A stretch of 64,000 nucleotides of DNA, taken from positions 1-64,000 of the forward strand of contig NZ_JACSRA010000020.1 in the NCBI RefSeq assembly GCF_014836335.1, in the 5' to 3' direction. This stretch comes from Clostridium cibarium (GTDB lineage: Bacteria > Bacillota > Clostridia > Clostridiales > Clostridiaceae). Below the pieces are notes generated by a model. That model had not been told where the DNA came from. It saw only the letters and a program-made list of their open reading frames with translations, and made no database searches. A program made the position numbers and the translations under genes. The stretch's first letter is position 1; every line of letters starts with the position of its first letter. Positions 53,187-62,084 of this stretch are shown piece by piece.

Positions 53187-55346
53187 ATGAGTAAGGTAAT
53201 TATCGCAGAAAAACCTTCTGTAGCAAAGAATATAGCAGAAGCATTAAAAGTAAAAACTAGAAAAGATGGATACTTTGAAGGTGAAGGATACTATATTACT
53301 TGGGCATTTGGTCATCTTTTTCAATTATATGATGCAAAGGATTATGATGAAAACATGAAAGGATGGAGAATGGATAAGTTCCCATTCATACCTGAAGAGT
53401 TTAGGTATAAGATTAAGTGTGATAACGTAGATAGGTCATCTGTAGATAAAGGAGTTCAAAAGCAAATAAATATTATAAAGAGTTTAATAGAAAAAGAAGA
53501 TGTTGATGGCGTTATATCTGCCACTGACCAAGACCGTGAAGGAGAACTTATTTCACTTGAAGTATTTATGTATTTAAATCAAAGAAAGCCAATATATAGA
53601 TTGCTGTTAAATGAGTGGACACCAGATGAAGTAAAAAAAGGAATGGCAAACTTAAAGGAAAATATAGAGATGAAGCCACTTCAAGATGCAGGGATAAGCA
53701 GGCAATGGGCAGATTGGATAATTGGAATTAATTTAACTTCCGTCGCAACACTTAGATATAATCCAAATGATAAAAAAATATTAAATATAGGGAGAGTTTT
53801 ACTTCCAACTTTAAAGATAATTTATGATAGAGATAAAGAAATAGAAAACTTTGAAGCTTCAACTTATTATAAATTAGTAAGCACTTTTAAAACTAAGAAT
53901 AATGAGGAATTTGAAGGAACTTATTATATAGATAATAGTGAAAAATTTGAAGATAAGAAAACTGTAGAAGAGTTAAAAAAACTTTTAAAAGATAAACAAG
54001 CAGAAATAGTAGAAAAGCAAGTAGAAAAGAAAAGAGAGTATGCACCCTTGTTATTTAATTTATCCAATTTGCAAGGATATATAACTAGTAAATACAAAGG
54101 ATGGACATCTGATAAGGTGTTAAAGGTAGCTCAATCTCTTTATGAAAAGAAGTTTACAACTTACCCAAGAACAGGAAGTGTAGCTTTGGATGAAAGTCTA
54201 AAGGAAAAAACAAAGAAAGTTTTAGATGTAGTAAAACAAGGATTGTCTTATGAAAGGGAAATCAAATTTACTGAGAGTAAAAGAGTATTTGATAATTCAA
54301 AGGTAGAAAGTCATAGTGCAATTACTCCAACATATATAAAACCAACAGGACTTTCTAAAGATGAAGAAATAGTATATATGGCTATTAAAAATAGATTTAT
54401 AATGCAATTTATGCCTATAGCACAGTTTGAAGAAACAAAACTTGTTTCAAAGGTTAATGATGAAGGATTAAAGGGTGAATTTATTTCTAAAGGAAGAGTT
54501 CAAATAGTAGAAGGATGGCGTGTTGTTGAAAAGATAGAAACTAAGGATACAATATTGCCTTTAGTTAATGAAAAGGACATGGTAGATGTGGTGGATAGCA
54601 AGATAAATGCAGTTACTAAGAAACCTCCAAAGCATCATACTGAAAAAACATTGTTAAGGGTTATGGAGACTTGCGGAAAAAGCTTTAAGGACGAAGAGGA
54701 TTCAGAAGAAATGATGGCTTCAATATTAAGTGGGTTTAGTATAGGTACACCAGCTACAAGAGCAGAAACTATAAAGAAGCTTAAGGATACTGGATACATT
54801 AAATCTAAGGGGAAAAGTCTTACTTGTACTGAACTTGGAAGGACTTTGGTTGAAATATTTCCTGTAAAAGAATTGCTAGATTTGCAGTATACAGGTAGAC
54901 TTGAAAAGACACTATCAGATATAGAAAAGGGAAGATTCCAAAAGGATGACTTTTTAAATATGATAAAAGAATTTACTGTTGCTGCAGTAGAAGATATTAA
55001 AAAAGATACATCAATGCTTAGTAGATTTAAAGTAGATTTGCCAGAAGGTTCTGAAAGCCTTGGTAAATGTCCTATCTGTGGTAATGATGTTATTGAAAAT
55101 GAGAAAAACTTTGGTTGTGTAAACTGGAAAAATGGATGTAAGTATACTATATGGAAAGATGATAAGTATATTACAGCTAGAGGAAAGAAAGTTTCCCGGG
55201 AAATGGTTCAGCTTCTCCTTAGAAATGGAAAGGTTGGATTTAGAAATTTGAAGAGTAAGAAGGGAACAACTTATTCAGCATATTTTAGATATGAAATAAA
55301 TAAAGAGACTGGATATTTTAATTGGAATGTGGAATTTATAAATTAA
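53187..55346 (+). CDS. topB: DNA topoisomerase III
   Basis: Type IA topoisomerase of 719 residues. Toprim domain at the N-terminus with IIAEKPSVAKNIAEAL and ATDQDREGELIS. RQWADWIIGINLT and the catalytic Tyr in TTYPRTGSVALDE (near 330) follow; most homologs have Asp where this has Gly after PRT. The C-terminal ~60 residues hold a four-cysteine-type zinc-ribbon-like element (CPICGNDVIENEKNFGC...GC). GGGAG precedes the ATG. Probably monocistronic; an imperfect hairpin (TGAGATTT/AAATCTCA, 53111-53143) sits in its leader. Confidence 0.95.
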   Translation: MSKVIIAEKPSVAKNIAEALKVKTRKDGYFEGEGYYITWAFGHLFQLYDAKDYDENMKGWRMDKFPFIPEEFRYKIKCDNVDRSSVDKGVQKQINIIKSLIEKEDVDGVISATDQDREGELISLEVFMYLNQRKPIYRLLLNEWTPDEVKKGMANLKENIEMKPLQDAGISRQWADWIIGINLTSVATLRYNPNDKKILNIGRVLLPTLKIIYDRDKEIENFEASTYYKLVSTFKTKNNEEFEGTYYIDNSEKFEDKKTVEELKKLLKDKQAEIVEKQVEKKREYAPLLFNLSNLQGYITSKYKGWTSDKVLKVAQSLYEKKFTTYPRTGSVALDESLKEKTKKVLDVVKQGLSYEREIKFTESKRVFDNSKVESHSAITPTYIKPTGLSKDEEIVYMAIKNRFIMQFMPIAQFEETKLVSKVNDEGLKGEFISKGRVQIVEGWRVVEKIETKDTILPLVNEKDMVDVVDSKINAVTKKPPKHHTEKTLLRVMETCGKSFKDEEDSEEMMASILSGFSIGTPATRAETIKKLKDTGYIKSKGKSLTCTELGRTLVEIFPVKELLDLQYTGRLEKTLSDIEKGRFQKDDFLNMIKEFTVAAVEDIKKDTSMLSRFKVDLPEGSESLGKCPICGNDVIENEKNFGCVNWKNGCKYTIWKDDKYITARGKKVSREMVQLLLRNGKVGFRNLKSKKGTTYSAYFRYEINKETGYFNWNVEFIN

Positions 55347-55502
55347 TCTGTATTATTTTTATGCATAGTTTTTGACATAATAATCTTTGAAATTTGTTGT
55401 TTTTATTTGTTATATAATATAACTTTATTATTGTTAATTTCATATAATGAAGTAATAGAATTAACTGTCAAAGGAGAGTTAAGAAAGGAAGTATATTTTA
55501 TT

Positions 55503-56120
55503 ATGTCGAAATATTCACTTAAAGCATATATTGACACAGAAACTGTTTCTTCAATATATGAGAGTGGTCAAAAAATAGTAATCGTTAAAAAAAATGATGG
55601 TCCTGAAGCTAATATAGCTTGGGTAACTTTCAATCCTTTTGAAATTAATAATGTCACTTGGGAGTCAGAATATGGACTTTATGCTTCAAATACTCAAATG
55701 CAAAGTGGGGCAATTATTAATACTGCTTCCTATAAAATAGCTTCGGTTAAAAATATATATCCATTTTCAAACGGAGTATTTGGATCACCTGTAGTTGACT
55801 CAAGTCTTAATGATAATGAATATGGAATAATCAATAAAGCAAGAGATTATGAGCATCTAACTTTTGGTTTAGCACAAAATGTAATTGCAAATAGTGTAGT
55901 TTATGAGGGAAATCCTATTAATGCAAAATCAGTTTTATATAATCAAATTTCTTCATTTATTCCTCATGAAAAAATTTGCATATTTATAGAAAGTAAATTT
56001 GATAATGGAGCAGTTATTACTCATATTCGAAGCAATTCTCTTTGCTTAGATTTTTCTGTCCAACCAAATATAATTATAAAATATGATAAAGTTATTGGTG
56101 AATTCGTTAAATTAAATTAG
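55503..56120 (+). CDS. Unknown ~205-residue family, paralog A
   Basis: 205 residues, no signal peptide, membrane span or cysteine motif; predicted mostly beta. ATG 55503 is chosen because AAGAAAGGAAGTATATTTT directly precedes it, and the identical leader precedes paralog B; the upstream in-frame extension is AT-rich and unlike the family. Core shared with B (56303) and C (57187, minus): KIVIVKKN, AWVTFNPFEINNVTWE, YGLYASNTQMQSGA, LTFGLAQNV, GNPINAKSVLYNQ, KICIFIES, ITHIRS and YDKVIGEF. I do not recognise the family. Expressed as a separate unit, with a terminator-like hairpin after it. Confidence 0.8.
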   Translation: MSKYSLKAYIDTETVSSIYESGQKIVIVKKNDGPEANIAWVTFNPFEINNVTWESEYGLYASNTQMQSGAIINTASYKIASVKNIYPFSNGVFGSPVVDSSLNDNEYGIINKARDYEHLTFGLAQNVIANSVVYEGNPINAKSVLYNQISSFIPHEKICIFIESKFDNGAVITHIRSNSLCLDFSVQPNIIIKYDKVIGEFVKLN

Positions 56121-56128
56121 AAATATAA

Positions 56129-56187
56129 AGAGGATGTCTCATAAGATAAAGTTTAAAATTATCTTAAGGTATCCTCTCTTGTTTTAT
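56129..56187 (+). terminator. Terminator-like structure between paralogs A and B
   Basis: Nested stems: AAGAGGAT with ATCCTCTCTT and AAGATAA with TTATCTT, then TTGTTTTATT. Confidence 0.6.
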
Positions 56188-56302
56188 TATAGTTCATTTT
56201 TAAAATGTATTCATAAAACTATACTAACATTACAGCATAAAAATATATTCCTTTAAATATATATAAATAGAATTTAATAAAAAGAAAGGAAGTATATTTT
56301 TT

Positions 56303-56920
56303 ATGCCCACATATTCACTTAAAGCTATTATTTCGCCTGAGATTGTTTCGTTCCTAAATAGAAATGATCAGAGGATAGTAATAGTTAAAAAAAATGAAAA
56401 ATCTAAAACTAATGTAGCTTGGGTAACATTTAAGCCATTTCAGGTTAATAATGTTACCTGGAATACGGAGTATGGTATTTATGCTTCAAATGTGCAAATT
56501 CAAAATGGAGCAACAATTGATGCCTCATCTTACTCGGAAGCTTCAGTTAAGAATATGTATCCATTTCAAAATGGAGTATTTGATTCGCCTATATCTGACT
56601 CAGAGCTTAAAGATAATGAATATGCAATACACAATAAATCAGATGAGTATGAATATTTAACTTTTGGATTAGCTCAAGACGTAACTGCAAATGGTACAAA
56701 TTATGAGGGAAATCCTATTAATGCAGAATCGGTTTTATATAATCAAACAGTTTCTTTTATTCCTAATGAAAAAATTTGTGTATTTATAGAAAGCAGTTTT
56801 AATGATGGTACAATTATTACTCATATCAGAAGTAATGTACTTAATTTAGATTTTACTGATGATGCAAACGTAACTATAAAATATGATAAAAGTATTGGTG
56901 GCTTTGTTAAGCAAAATTAG
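56303..56920 (+). CDS. Unknown ~205-residue family, paralog B
   Basis: Same length as paralog A and clearly a tandem duplicate. Shared stretches include RIVIVKKNE, VAWVTFKPF, NNVTWNTEYGIYASN, SVKNMYPFQNGVF, YLTFGLAQDV, YEGNPINAESVLYNQ and IITHIRSN. Even the leader (AAAGAAAGGAAGTATATTTT) is duplicated. It begins MPTYSLKA, matching MSKYSLKA of A and MPNYRLN of C. No export signal. Hydrophobic strand/turn repetition points to a beta-sandwich or barrel. Downstream lies a structured region with inverted repeats. Confidence 0.8.
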   Translation: MPTYSLKAIISPEIVSFLNRNDQRIVIVKKNEKSKTNVAWVTFKPFQVNNVTWNTEYGIYASNVQIQNGATIDASSYSEASVKNMYPFQNGVFDSPISDSELKDNEYAIHNKSDEYEYLTFGLAQDVTANGTNYEGNPINAESVLYNQTVSFIPNEKICVFIESSFNDGTIITHIRSNVLNLDFTDDANVTIKYDKSIGGFVKQN

Positions 56921-56929
56921 GGGAAATGT

Positions 56930-57084
56930 ACCACTTTAAGTAGAGTTCAAAAAAAATGGTTTACGTAGCGCATAAAAGATGATTTTTGTACTTTTCAGAA
57001 GTCATCTTTTTAGTTTCTACTGTAAGTGGTTAATATTGCGATAGTTTACATAAGAAAAGAAGGTACAGCCTTTTTTGAACTCTA
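56930..57084. repeat. Nested inverted repeats between paralogs B and C
   Basis: Pair 1: ACCACTTTAAGTAG (56930-56943) with CTACTGTAAGTGGT (57017-57030), 12 of 14 matching. Pair 2: TAGAGTTCAAAAAA (56941-56954) with TTTTTTGAACTCTA (57071-57084), perfect. Inside lies a hairpin AAAAGATGA/TCATCTTTT (56974-57010). GTTTAC(G/A)TA also recurs directly at 56959 and 57044. It could be a small MITE-like remnant, or overlapping terminators for two convergent genes. Confidence 0.65.
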
Positions 57085-57186
57085 CCTTCTCAAGAACACT
57101 TTCCATTTTCTTGTTTATTGTTTATTGACTTATGAGGGTGACAACTATTTTAAAATTGCTTATATGATAATAAAGTAGTGATAAAT

Positions 57187-57801
57187 TTATGCTTGTTTAA
57201 ATCCACCAATGCTACTATCATACACTACATCTATAGTAGTAATACTTCCACCAAAAGTTATTTCCAATGGTTGACTATCGATTTCAGTAATTACGGAACC
57301 AGTAGTAACTCTTGATTGTAAGAATACAACTATTTGTTCATAAGGTGTAAATTTAACAATTTGATTTAAAGGTACAATTGATGCATTAATTGGACTTCCA
57401 GGTATTGAATTACCATTAAACTCAACTTTTTGTGCTAACCCGAAGACTAAGCTATTAAATGAATTCATTTTATTAGAAGCAATATACTGACCTTCTTCTG
57501 CACCAGGGAAGGTTTCAGGTAAATCAAAAGTTCCTTTGTTAAACTTATATAGTTGTTTAGGTGTTGCAGCTACTTCAGATAGTTTTACTATTGTAGCTCC
57601 AGCTTGTATTTCTGTATTTGAAGCATAAAGAGAATAATTTTCTTCCCAAGAAACATAATTGCCTTCAAATGGTAAAAATGTTACCCATGCGATAGGAAAT
57701 CCTGAAGATGTTTTCTTTAATATAACAATTTTTTCTTGGGCATCATAAATTGTTTTTATATCTACTGAATTAATGCTTAAATTTAATCTATAGTTGGGCA
57801 T
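57187..57801 (-). CDS. Unknown ~205-residue family, paralog C (inverted)
   Basis: 204 residues, the most divergent copy. It keeps KIVILKKTSSG, IAWVTFLPFEGNYVSWEENY, LYASNTEIQAGATI, YKFNKGTF, LVFGLAQKV, GSPINASIVPLNQ, IVVFLQS, VITEIDS and YDSSIGGF. GGAGG lies 8 bases before the ATG at 57801. It is convergent with paralog B and divergent from the protease gene at 58001. Like A and B it has no signal peptide. The retained residues (W, PF, N, W, YASN, GLAQ, PINA, NQ) define the family core across all three. Confidence 0.82.
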   Translation of the reverse strand: MPNYRLNLSINSVDIKTIYDAQEKIVILKKTSSGFPIAWVTFLPFEGNYVSWEENYSLYASNTEIQAGATIVKLSEVAATPKQLYKFNKGTFDLPETFPGAEEGQYIASNKMNSFNSLVFGLAQKVEFNGNSIPGSPINASIVPLNQIVKFTPYEQIVVFLQSRVTTGSVITEIDSQPLEITFGGSITTIDVVYDSSIGGFKQA

Positions 57802-57885
57802 GAAATTAAACCTCCAATTAATAGTTTCATATTATATAAATATGTAAATTAAATTTGTTTTGTGAATTATTATGGAGAGTTTTAC

Positions 57886-57954
57886 ATGAATAAAGTTGCA
57901 AGTTTTGGTGTTACTAATATAGTATTACTTTCTGAAGTAAAACATATATATTAA
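57886..57954 (+). CDS. Possible 22-residue micro-ORF upstream of the protease
   Basis: ATG 57886, preceded at 6-12 bases by TGGAGAG, encodes MNKVASFGVTNIVLLSEVKHIY and ends 46 bases before the protease start. It may be a leader peptide or chance. Support is only the RBS and placement. Confidence 0.3.
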   Translation: MNKVASFGVTNIVLLSEVKHIY

Positions 57955-58000
57955 TAAACTTTCTTTTAAGTATAAATATTTATATAAGGAGTGCTTATTT

Positions 58001-59023
58001 TTGAAATGTGATGCAAAGAAAATTGAAAATGTCTTTCAAAAAAATAAGGATAAATTGTTAGCAGTGAAGGGATGTACAGGTGTAGGTATTGCATTAAAAA
58101 TAAAGAATGGCAAGACAACTAATATTCCTTCAATAGTTGTTTTTGTGAAAAAAAAGCTATGTAGCTTACCAAAAGAGGAAGTGATTCCTGAAAAGTTAGA
58201 AAATGTTCCTACAGATGTGGTGGAACAATTATTTGATATACAGTTTAATGTACCAAAAACCACTAAAGATGAAGTGAAAAATATTACAGTAAATAGTGAT
58301 CCGCTTTTTAGTGGATTACAAATTCAAAGCTTATTAGGAAAGCTTGATGGTATAGTAAAATTAGGAATTGGTACTTTAGGCTGTTTTATTTATACCAGTG
58401 GTAAAGCTGCAAGTGATGGAAATGATAAAATAGAAGCTGGTGATTATATGTTGACATGCAATCATACATTTCTTTCTAAGATGATAGAAGGTGAAAAACC
58501 AGCATATAATGAGTGTTATGAGCCAGATTATAATAATCTTTGTGGATATTATACTTATGGTTTTTTAAACCTTAGACTAGGGTATGATTGTGCAATAGTA
58601 AAGGTTAATAGGAAGTACAAAAATGAAGTTCAAACTCCAAATCCAGCTGGTCCAGGATATATAAAAAGTAAATTAAATGGAGTATATAAAGTTACAGTTA
58701 ATGATTTGGGAAAAGAAGTATATAAATATGGTGCTAAAACTGGTTATACTGTAGGAAGAATAAAAACTTTAAATGTAACAGTTCCACTTCCAAGTGGGAA
58801 GACTGATTTAGGAATACTTATTGAAGGAAGTGCAGGGCATAAAATTATTGACGAAGGAGATAGTGGTTCAGTAGTAGTGCTAAAAGAAAATAATAATGTT
58901 ATTGGGTTGCTTTCTGTAAATGACAATGGTTATATTAATAGATGTTATTGTTTTGATATAATAAATCAGATGAAATGCTTTGTTGACAGCGGTGGTGAAG
59001 TTCGTTTATCACATACAGTGTAG
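58001..59023 (+). CDS. Trypsin-like serine protease without signal peptide
   Basis: 340 residues, chymotrypsin-fold. An N-terminal domain (about 15-80) shows VKGCTGVGIALKIKNG, IPSIVVFVKKKL and NVPTDVVEQLF, as in Nal1-like/bacterial S1 peptidases. Catalytic residues by eye: His155 (TCNHTFL), Asp196 (DCAIVKV) and Ser288 (EGDSGSVVV). No secretion signal, so it should act in the cytoplasm or spore. TTG start at 58001 after AAGGAGT. Adjacent to, and divergent from, one of three paralogs of an unknown family, which are candidate substrates or partners. Confidence 0.85.
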   Translation: MKCDAKKIENVFQKNKDKLLAVKGCTGVGIALKIKNGKTTNIPSIVVFVKKKLCSLPKEEVIPEKLENVPTDVVEQLFDIQFNVPKTTKDEVKNITVNSDPLFSGLQIQSLLGKLDGIVKLGIGTLGCFIYTSGKAASDGNDKIEAGDYMLTCNHTFLSKMIEGEKPAYNECYEPDYNNLCGYYTYGFLNLRLGYDCAIVKVNRKYKNEVQTPNPAGPGYIKSKLNGVYKVTVNDLGKEVYKYGAKTGYTVGRIKTLNVTVPLPSGKTDLGILIEGSAGHKIIDEGDSGSVVVLKENNNVIGLLSVNDNGYINRCYCFDIINQMKCFVDSGGEVRLSHTV

Positions 59024-59335
59024 TATATGGAATTTTAGTTTTTATGAATTGAATATAAAATGGTACACATTGAATCTGTAAAAGAATGAAAAAGTAAAAG
59101 GACATATTAAATTTCCGTGTATTATAAGACGCATATAAATTCTAAGGGTGATGGTTCGTGATACTGAAAATAAATTATAACAAGTAAACTATATTTTAAT
59201 ATGGTGAGAATAGTGTTATAATTTTTATTGGTTGATTGATTAGTCATTCATATATATAGATCTTTTGTAGAGATCTATAAGAAATATAAAAGATAACTTT
59301 TTAAAGGAAAGTTATTTGAATAAGGGGAAATTTAA
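59024..59335. other. Leader region of the TerC gene
   Basis: No gene. A TATAAT box lies at 59217-59222 with a poor -35. A 9-pair hairpin TATAGATCT/AGATCTATA (59255-59279) follows 33 bases later in the leader. I see no manganese (yybP-ykoY) riboswitch signature. Confidence 0.45.
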
Positions 59336-60094
59336 ATGGATTTTTTGAATGGATTAGTAAATAATTATAGTCAGTTTTTTTCTTTAGATGTGTTATTATC
59401 AACATTGTCTAATCCTTCAAACTTGATGATGATATTTAGTTTAGCTATTTTAGAAGGGCTGTTATCTTCAGATAATGCAATAGTACTAGCAATAATGGTT
59501 AGGCATTTACCGAAGAAACAACAAAAGAAAGCATTATTTTATGGAATATGGGGAGCATATATTTTTAGGTTTATTGCAATAGGTGTTGGAACATATCTAA
59601 TTAAAATATGGTGGGTAAAACTATTAGCAGCTTTCTATTTACTAAAGATGACATATGCTCATTTTGTCAAAAGAGAAGATAATGAGGAAGTTGATGAGTC
59701 AAAGGTTATAAATAAAGGTTTTTGGGCTACTGTAGCAAGTGTGGAAATGATGGATATAGCATTTAGTATAGATAGTGTTTCGGCTGCTTTTGGAGTGTCT
59801 GATGAGGTTTGGGTTTTATACTTAGGAGCAGTTTTTGGAATACTGGCAATGAGGGGAGTTGCTAAGATATTCATATCTTTAATAGAAAAAATTCCAGAAC
59901 TCGAAGGCTCAGCATATGTTCTTATTGGATTTATAGGGGTTAGAATGCTATTAGGCATAATTAACATTGAGATATCTAACGTTATTTTCTTTACAGTTTT
60001 AATATTTATTTTGGGTGGTACTGTAGTTTTGCATTATATGAAACCTAAGGTTACTAATACTGATTCTGAAAATGCTGTTGATTCCGAGAAATAA
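59336..60094 (+). CDS. TerC family membrane protein (YkoY/MeeY type)
   Basis: 252-residue integral membrane protein. The metal-site motifs of TerC proteins are clear: ILEGLLSSDNAIVLAIM (near 42) and MMDIAFSIDSVSAAFG (near 140), each with acidic residues within a helix, among seven hydrophobic segments. B. subtilis relatives are reported to export manganese, often to metallate secreted enzymes. GGGGAAA precedes the ATG. Ends with an acidic tail. Single gene with its own terminator. Confidence 0.93.
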   Translation: MDFLNGLVNNYSQFFSLDVLLSTLSNPSNLMMIFSLAILEGLLSSDNAIVLAIMVRHLPKKQQKKALFYGIWGAYIFRFIAIGVGTYLIKIWWVKLLAAFYLLKMTYAHFVKREDNEEVDESKVINKGFWATVASVEMMDIAFSIDSVSAAFGVSDEVWVLYLGAVFGILAMRGVAKIFISLIEKIPELEGSAYVLIGFIGVRMLLGIINIEISNVIFFTVLIFILGGTVVLHYMKPKVTNTDSENAVDSEK

Positions 60095-60140
60095 ATTAAT
60101 TTCATATTGAAGTTCACAGAATAAACAATATTTAAATGTA

Positions 60141-60187
60141 AAGAGGTGCCTTATGAAATAATTGATTATTTTATAAGGCATCTTTTT
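60141..60187 (+). terminator. Terminator after the TerC gene
   Basis: AAGAGGTGCCTTAT pairs with ATAAGGCATCTTTTT. Confidence 0.85.
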
Positions 60188-60273
60188 ATATTGCATCATA
60201 ATACAAATTTTAAAATTAGAAAAGATGTTATAATGATACTTATATATTTTAAGTAGAGATAGGAGGTTCACCC

Positions 60274-61197
60274 TTGGAAGATAGTGTTATATTGAAAATA
60301 AAAAGAGGTTATTTGAACGAAGATTTCAAATTTTTTCATTTAAAAGATAAGAAGGCTGAAGAACATATCTTTCACTATCATGATTTCAATAAAATAGTAA
60401 TTTTCATTTCGGGTAATGTAACCTATGCAATTGAAGGAAAGTACTATAAGCTTAAACCTTGGGATATTCTTTTTGTAAGTAGTAACGAAGTTCATAAACC
60501 AATTATTGATCCAGATGAGTATTATGAACGAATTATAATTTGGGTAAACTCTAATTTCCTAGAGGAGCATAGTATTGATGAAGGCAATTTGCTTTCTTGT
60601 TTTCTGGTAGGAGAAAGAGAAAAACTTAATTTGTTTCGCTTAAGGCCTAATAATTTAAATATAATTAAAGATAACTTATTTCTATTGGAAAAAACAATAA
60701 TAGATCGAGAATTTGGATGGAAAATACTTCGTAATTCTTTTTTTATGCAACTTATAGTTTATTTGAATCGATTAATGTTGGAGCCTAAAAAGGAAAAAGA
60801 TGAAAAAGACATCAAATATGATAAAAGAGTAGTAAAAATACTTACATATATTAATGAAAATCTAAATGGTAATTTGTCTATAGATAGTATTGCTTCGAAG
60901 TTTTATATAAATAGATATTATTTAATGCATAATTTTAAAAATGAAACAGGCTATACCATTCATAGTTACATATTAGAAAAAAGACTAGCTAAAGCCGCAA
61001 CTCTTATTAAAAAAGGGCAAAAGGCTACTAGTGTATCAACACAGTGTGGATTTAATGATTATTCGAGCTTTGTGAGAGCTTTTAAGAAAAATTTCGGTTT
61101 ATCGCCAAAGCAGTATTATAATGCTATTGAGTCTATTAAGGAATCTTATGTTAGTGATATATTTGAGGATATAAGTTTTTACCCTTACAGAGAATAA
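60274..61197 (+). CDS. AraC family transcriptional regulator
   Basis: 307 residues. An N-terminal cupin-type ligand domain (about 20-110: FHYHDFNKIVIFISGNVTY, LKPWDILFVSSNEVHKP) is followed by a linker and two C-terminal helix-turn-helix units (SIDSIASKFYINRYYLMHNF and VSTQCGFNDYSSFVRAFKKNFG-type, ending SPKQYYN). TTG start at 60274 with AGGAGGT 8 bases upstream. It is convergent with lrgB and separated by a shared terminator, so its target may lie elsewhere. Ligand likely a sugar; unknown. Confidence 0.93.
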   Translation: MEDSVILKIKRGYLNEDFKFFHLKDKKAEEHIFHYHDFNKIVIFISGNVTYAIEGKYYKLKPWDILFVSSNEVHKPIIDPDEYYERIIIWVNSNFLEEHSIDEGNLLSCFLVGEREKLNLFRLRPNNLNIIKDNLFLLEKTIIDREFGWKILRNSFFMQLIVYLNRLMLEPKKEKDEKDIKYDKRVVKILTYINENLNGNLSIDSIASKFYINRYYLMHNFKNETGYTIHSYILEKRLAKAATLIKKGQKATSVSTQCGFNDYSSFVRAFKKNFGLSPKQYYNAIESIKESYVSDIFEDISFYPYRE

Positions 61198-61260
61198 TCG
61201 TGAAAGTTAGAAGTAGATAGTTACAATGATTTATCATATAAATTTGTGTTGTTAAAAAAC

Positions 61261-61303
61261 AACAGGTAATCTAAATTCAAAAGTAGAAATTAGATTACCT
61301 GTT
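61261..61303. terminator. Bidirectional terminator between AraC gene and lrgB
   Basis: AACAGGTAATCTAA pairs perfectly with TTAGATTACCTGTT around a 15-base loop; A/T-rich on both sides. Confidence 0.85.
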
Positions 61304-61368
61304 TCTAATTTATAAACCAGAATAAATTAATTTTAAATTATGACTTGTACAATTATAAATAATTTAAC

Positions 61369-62082
61369 CTATTTTATGATTGTATAAATATAATAAGAAA
61401 GACTATAAACAAGTGGCGCAAGAAATACAGTCATTATTCCAGCTATACCAATAGATAATCCGCTCATGGCGCCTTCTGTTTCACCAAGTTCTAAAGCTTT
61501 AGTGGTTCCAACAGCATGAGAGGCGGTCCCTATAGAGATTCCTACAGCAACACTATCAGTAATCCTAAATAATTTACAGATAGTTGGTCCTACAACAGCA
61601 CCTATTATACCGGAAATGATTATTGCTAAAACTGTTACTGGAATTACTCCTTCAAGTTGATTTGATAGCTCTATACCAATTGGAGTAGTAACAGATTTAG
61701 GTAATAAAGATTTAATAAGTGTTCCATCAAGACCTATATAGTGAGATAAAACCACAATTGAAAACATTCCAACAATGGAACCAAATAAAATTCCTACAAG
61801 AATAGAAGCTGCATGTTTTTTTAATAGTTCAATTTGTTTATACAAGGGAACTGCTAATATAACAGTTGATGGTCCAAGAAACATATTTATAAATTTTGCT
61901 CCTGAATTATATGTATCAAAATCTATGTTAAATGCTATTAAAAATGCTATTACTATTCCTATTGCAATGAGTAATGGGTTAAATACTGGTAGTTTTGTCT
62001 TTTTGTATATGTATAATCCAATTTCAAAAGCGACTAATGAAAGTATAATACCAAAAAGTAAATTGTTTGTAAGTGTTTCCAA
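61369..62082 (-). CDS. lrgB: LrgB/CidB family membrane protein
   Basis: 237 residues with about seven hydrophobic segments. The family core is visible: FLGPSTVILAVPLYKQ, SLLPKSVTTPIGIELS and GTASHAVGTTKALELGETEGAMSGLSIG-type C-terminal region (quoted in part: SHAVGTTKALELGE). It works with LrgA, encoded 2 bases upstream. The pair was first described as a murein hydrolase regulator; in Bacillus and Streptococcus related pairs take up pyruvate. RBS GGAGAG overlaps the end of lrgA. Confidence 0.93.
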   Translation of the reverse strand: METLTNNLLFGIILSLVAFEIGLYIYKKTKLPVFNPLLIAIGIVIAFLIAFNIDFDTYNSGAKFINMFLGPSTVILAVPLYKQIELLKKHAASILVGILFGSIVGMFSIVVLSHYIGLDGTLIKSLLPKSVTTPIGIELSNQLEGVIPVTVLAIIISGIIGAVVGPTICKLFRITDSVAVGISIGTASHAVGTTKALELGETEGAMSGLSIGIAGIMTVFLAPLVYSLSYYIYTIIK

Positions 62083-62084
62083 AA

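Noticed and set aside
59024..59335. Manganese (yybP-ykoY) riboswitch before the TerC gene
   Set aside because: Common for this gene family, but none of the conserved bulge sequences are visible; only a simple hairpin is present.
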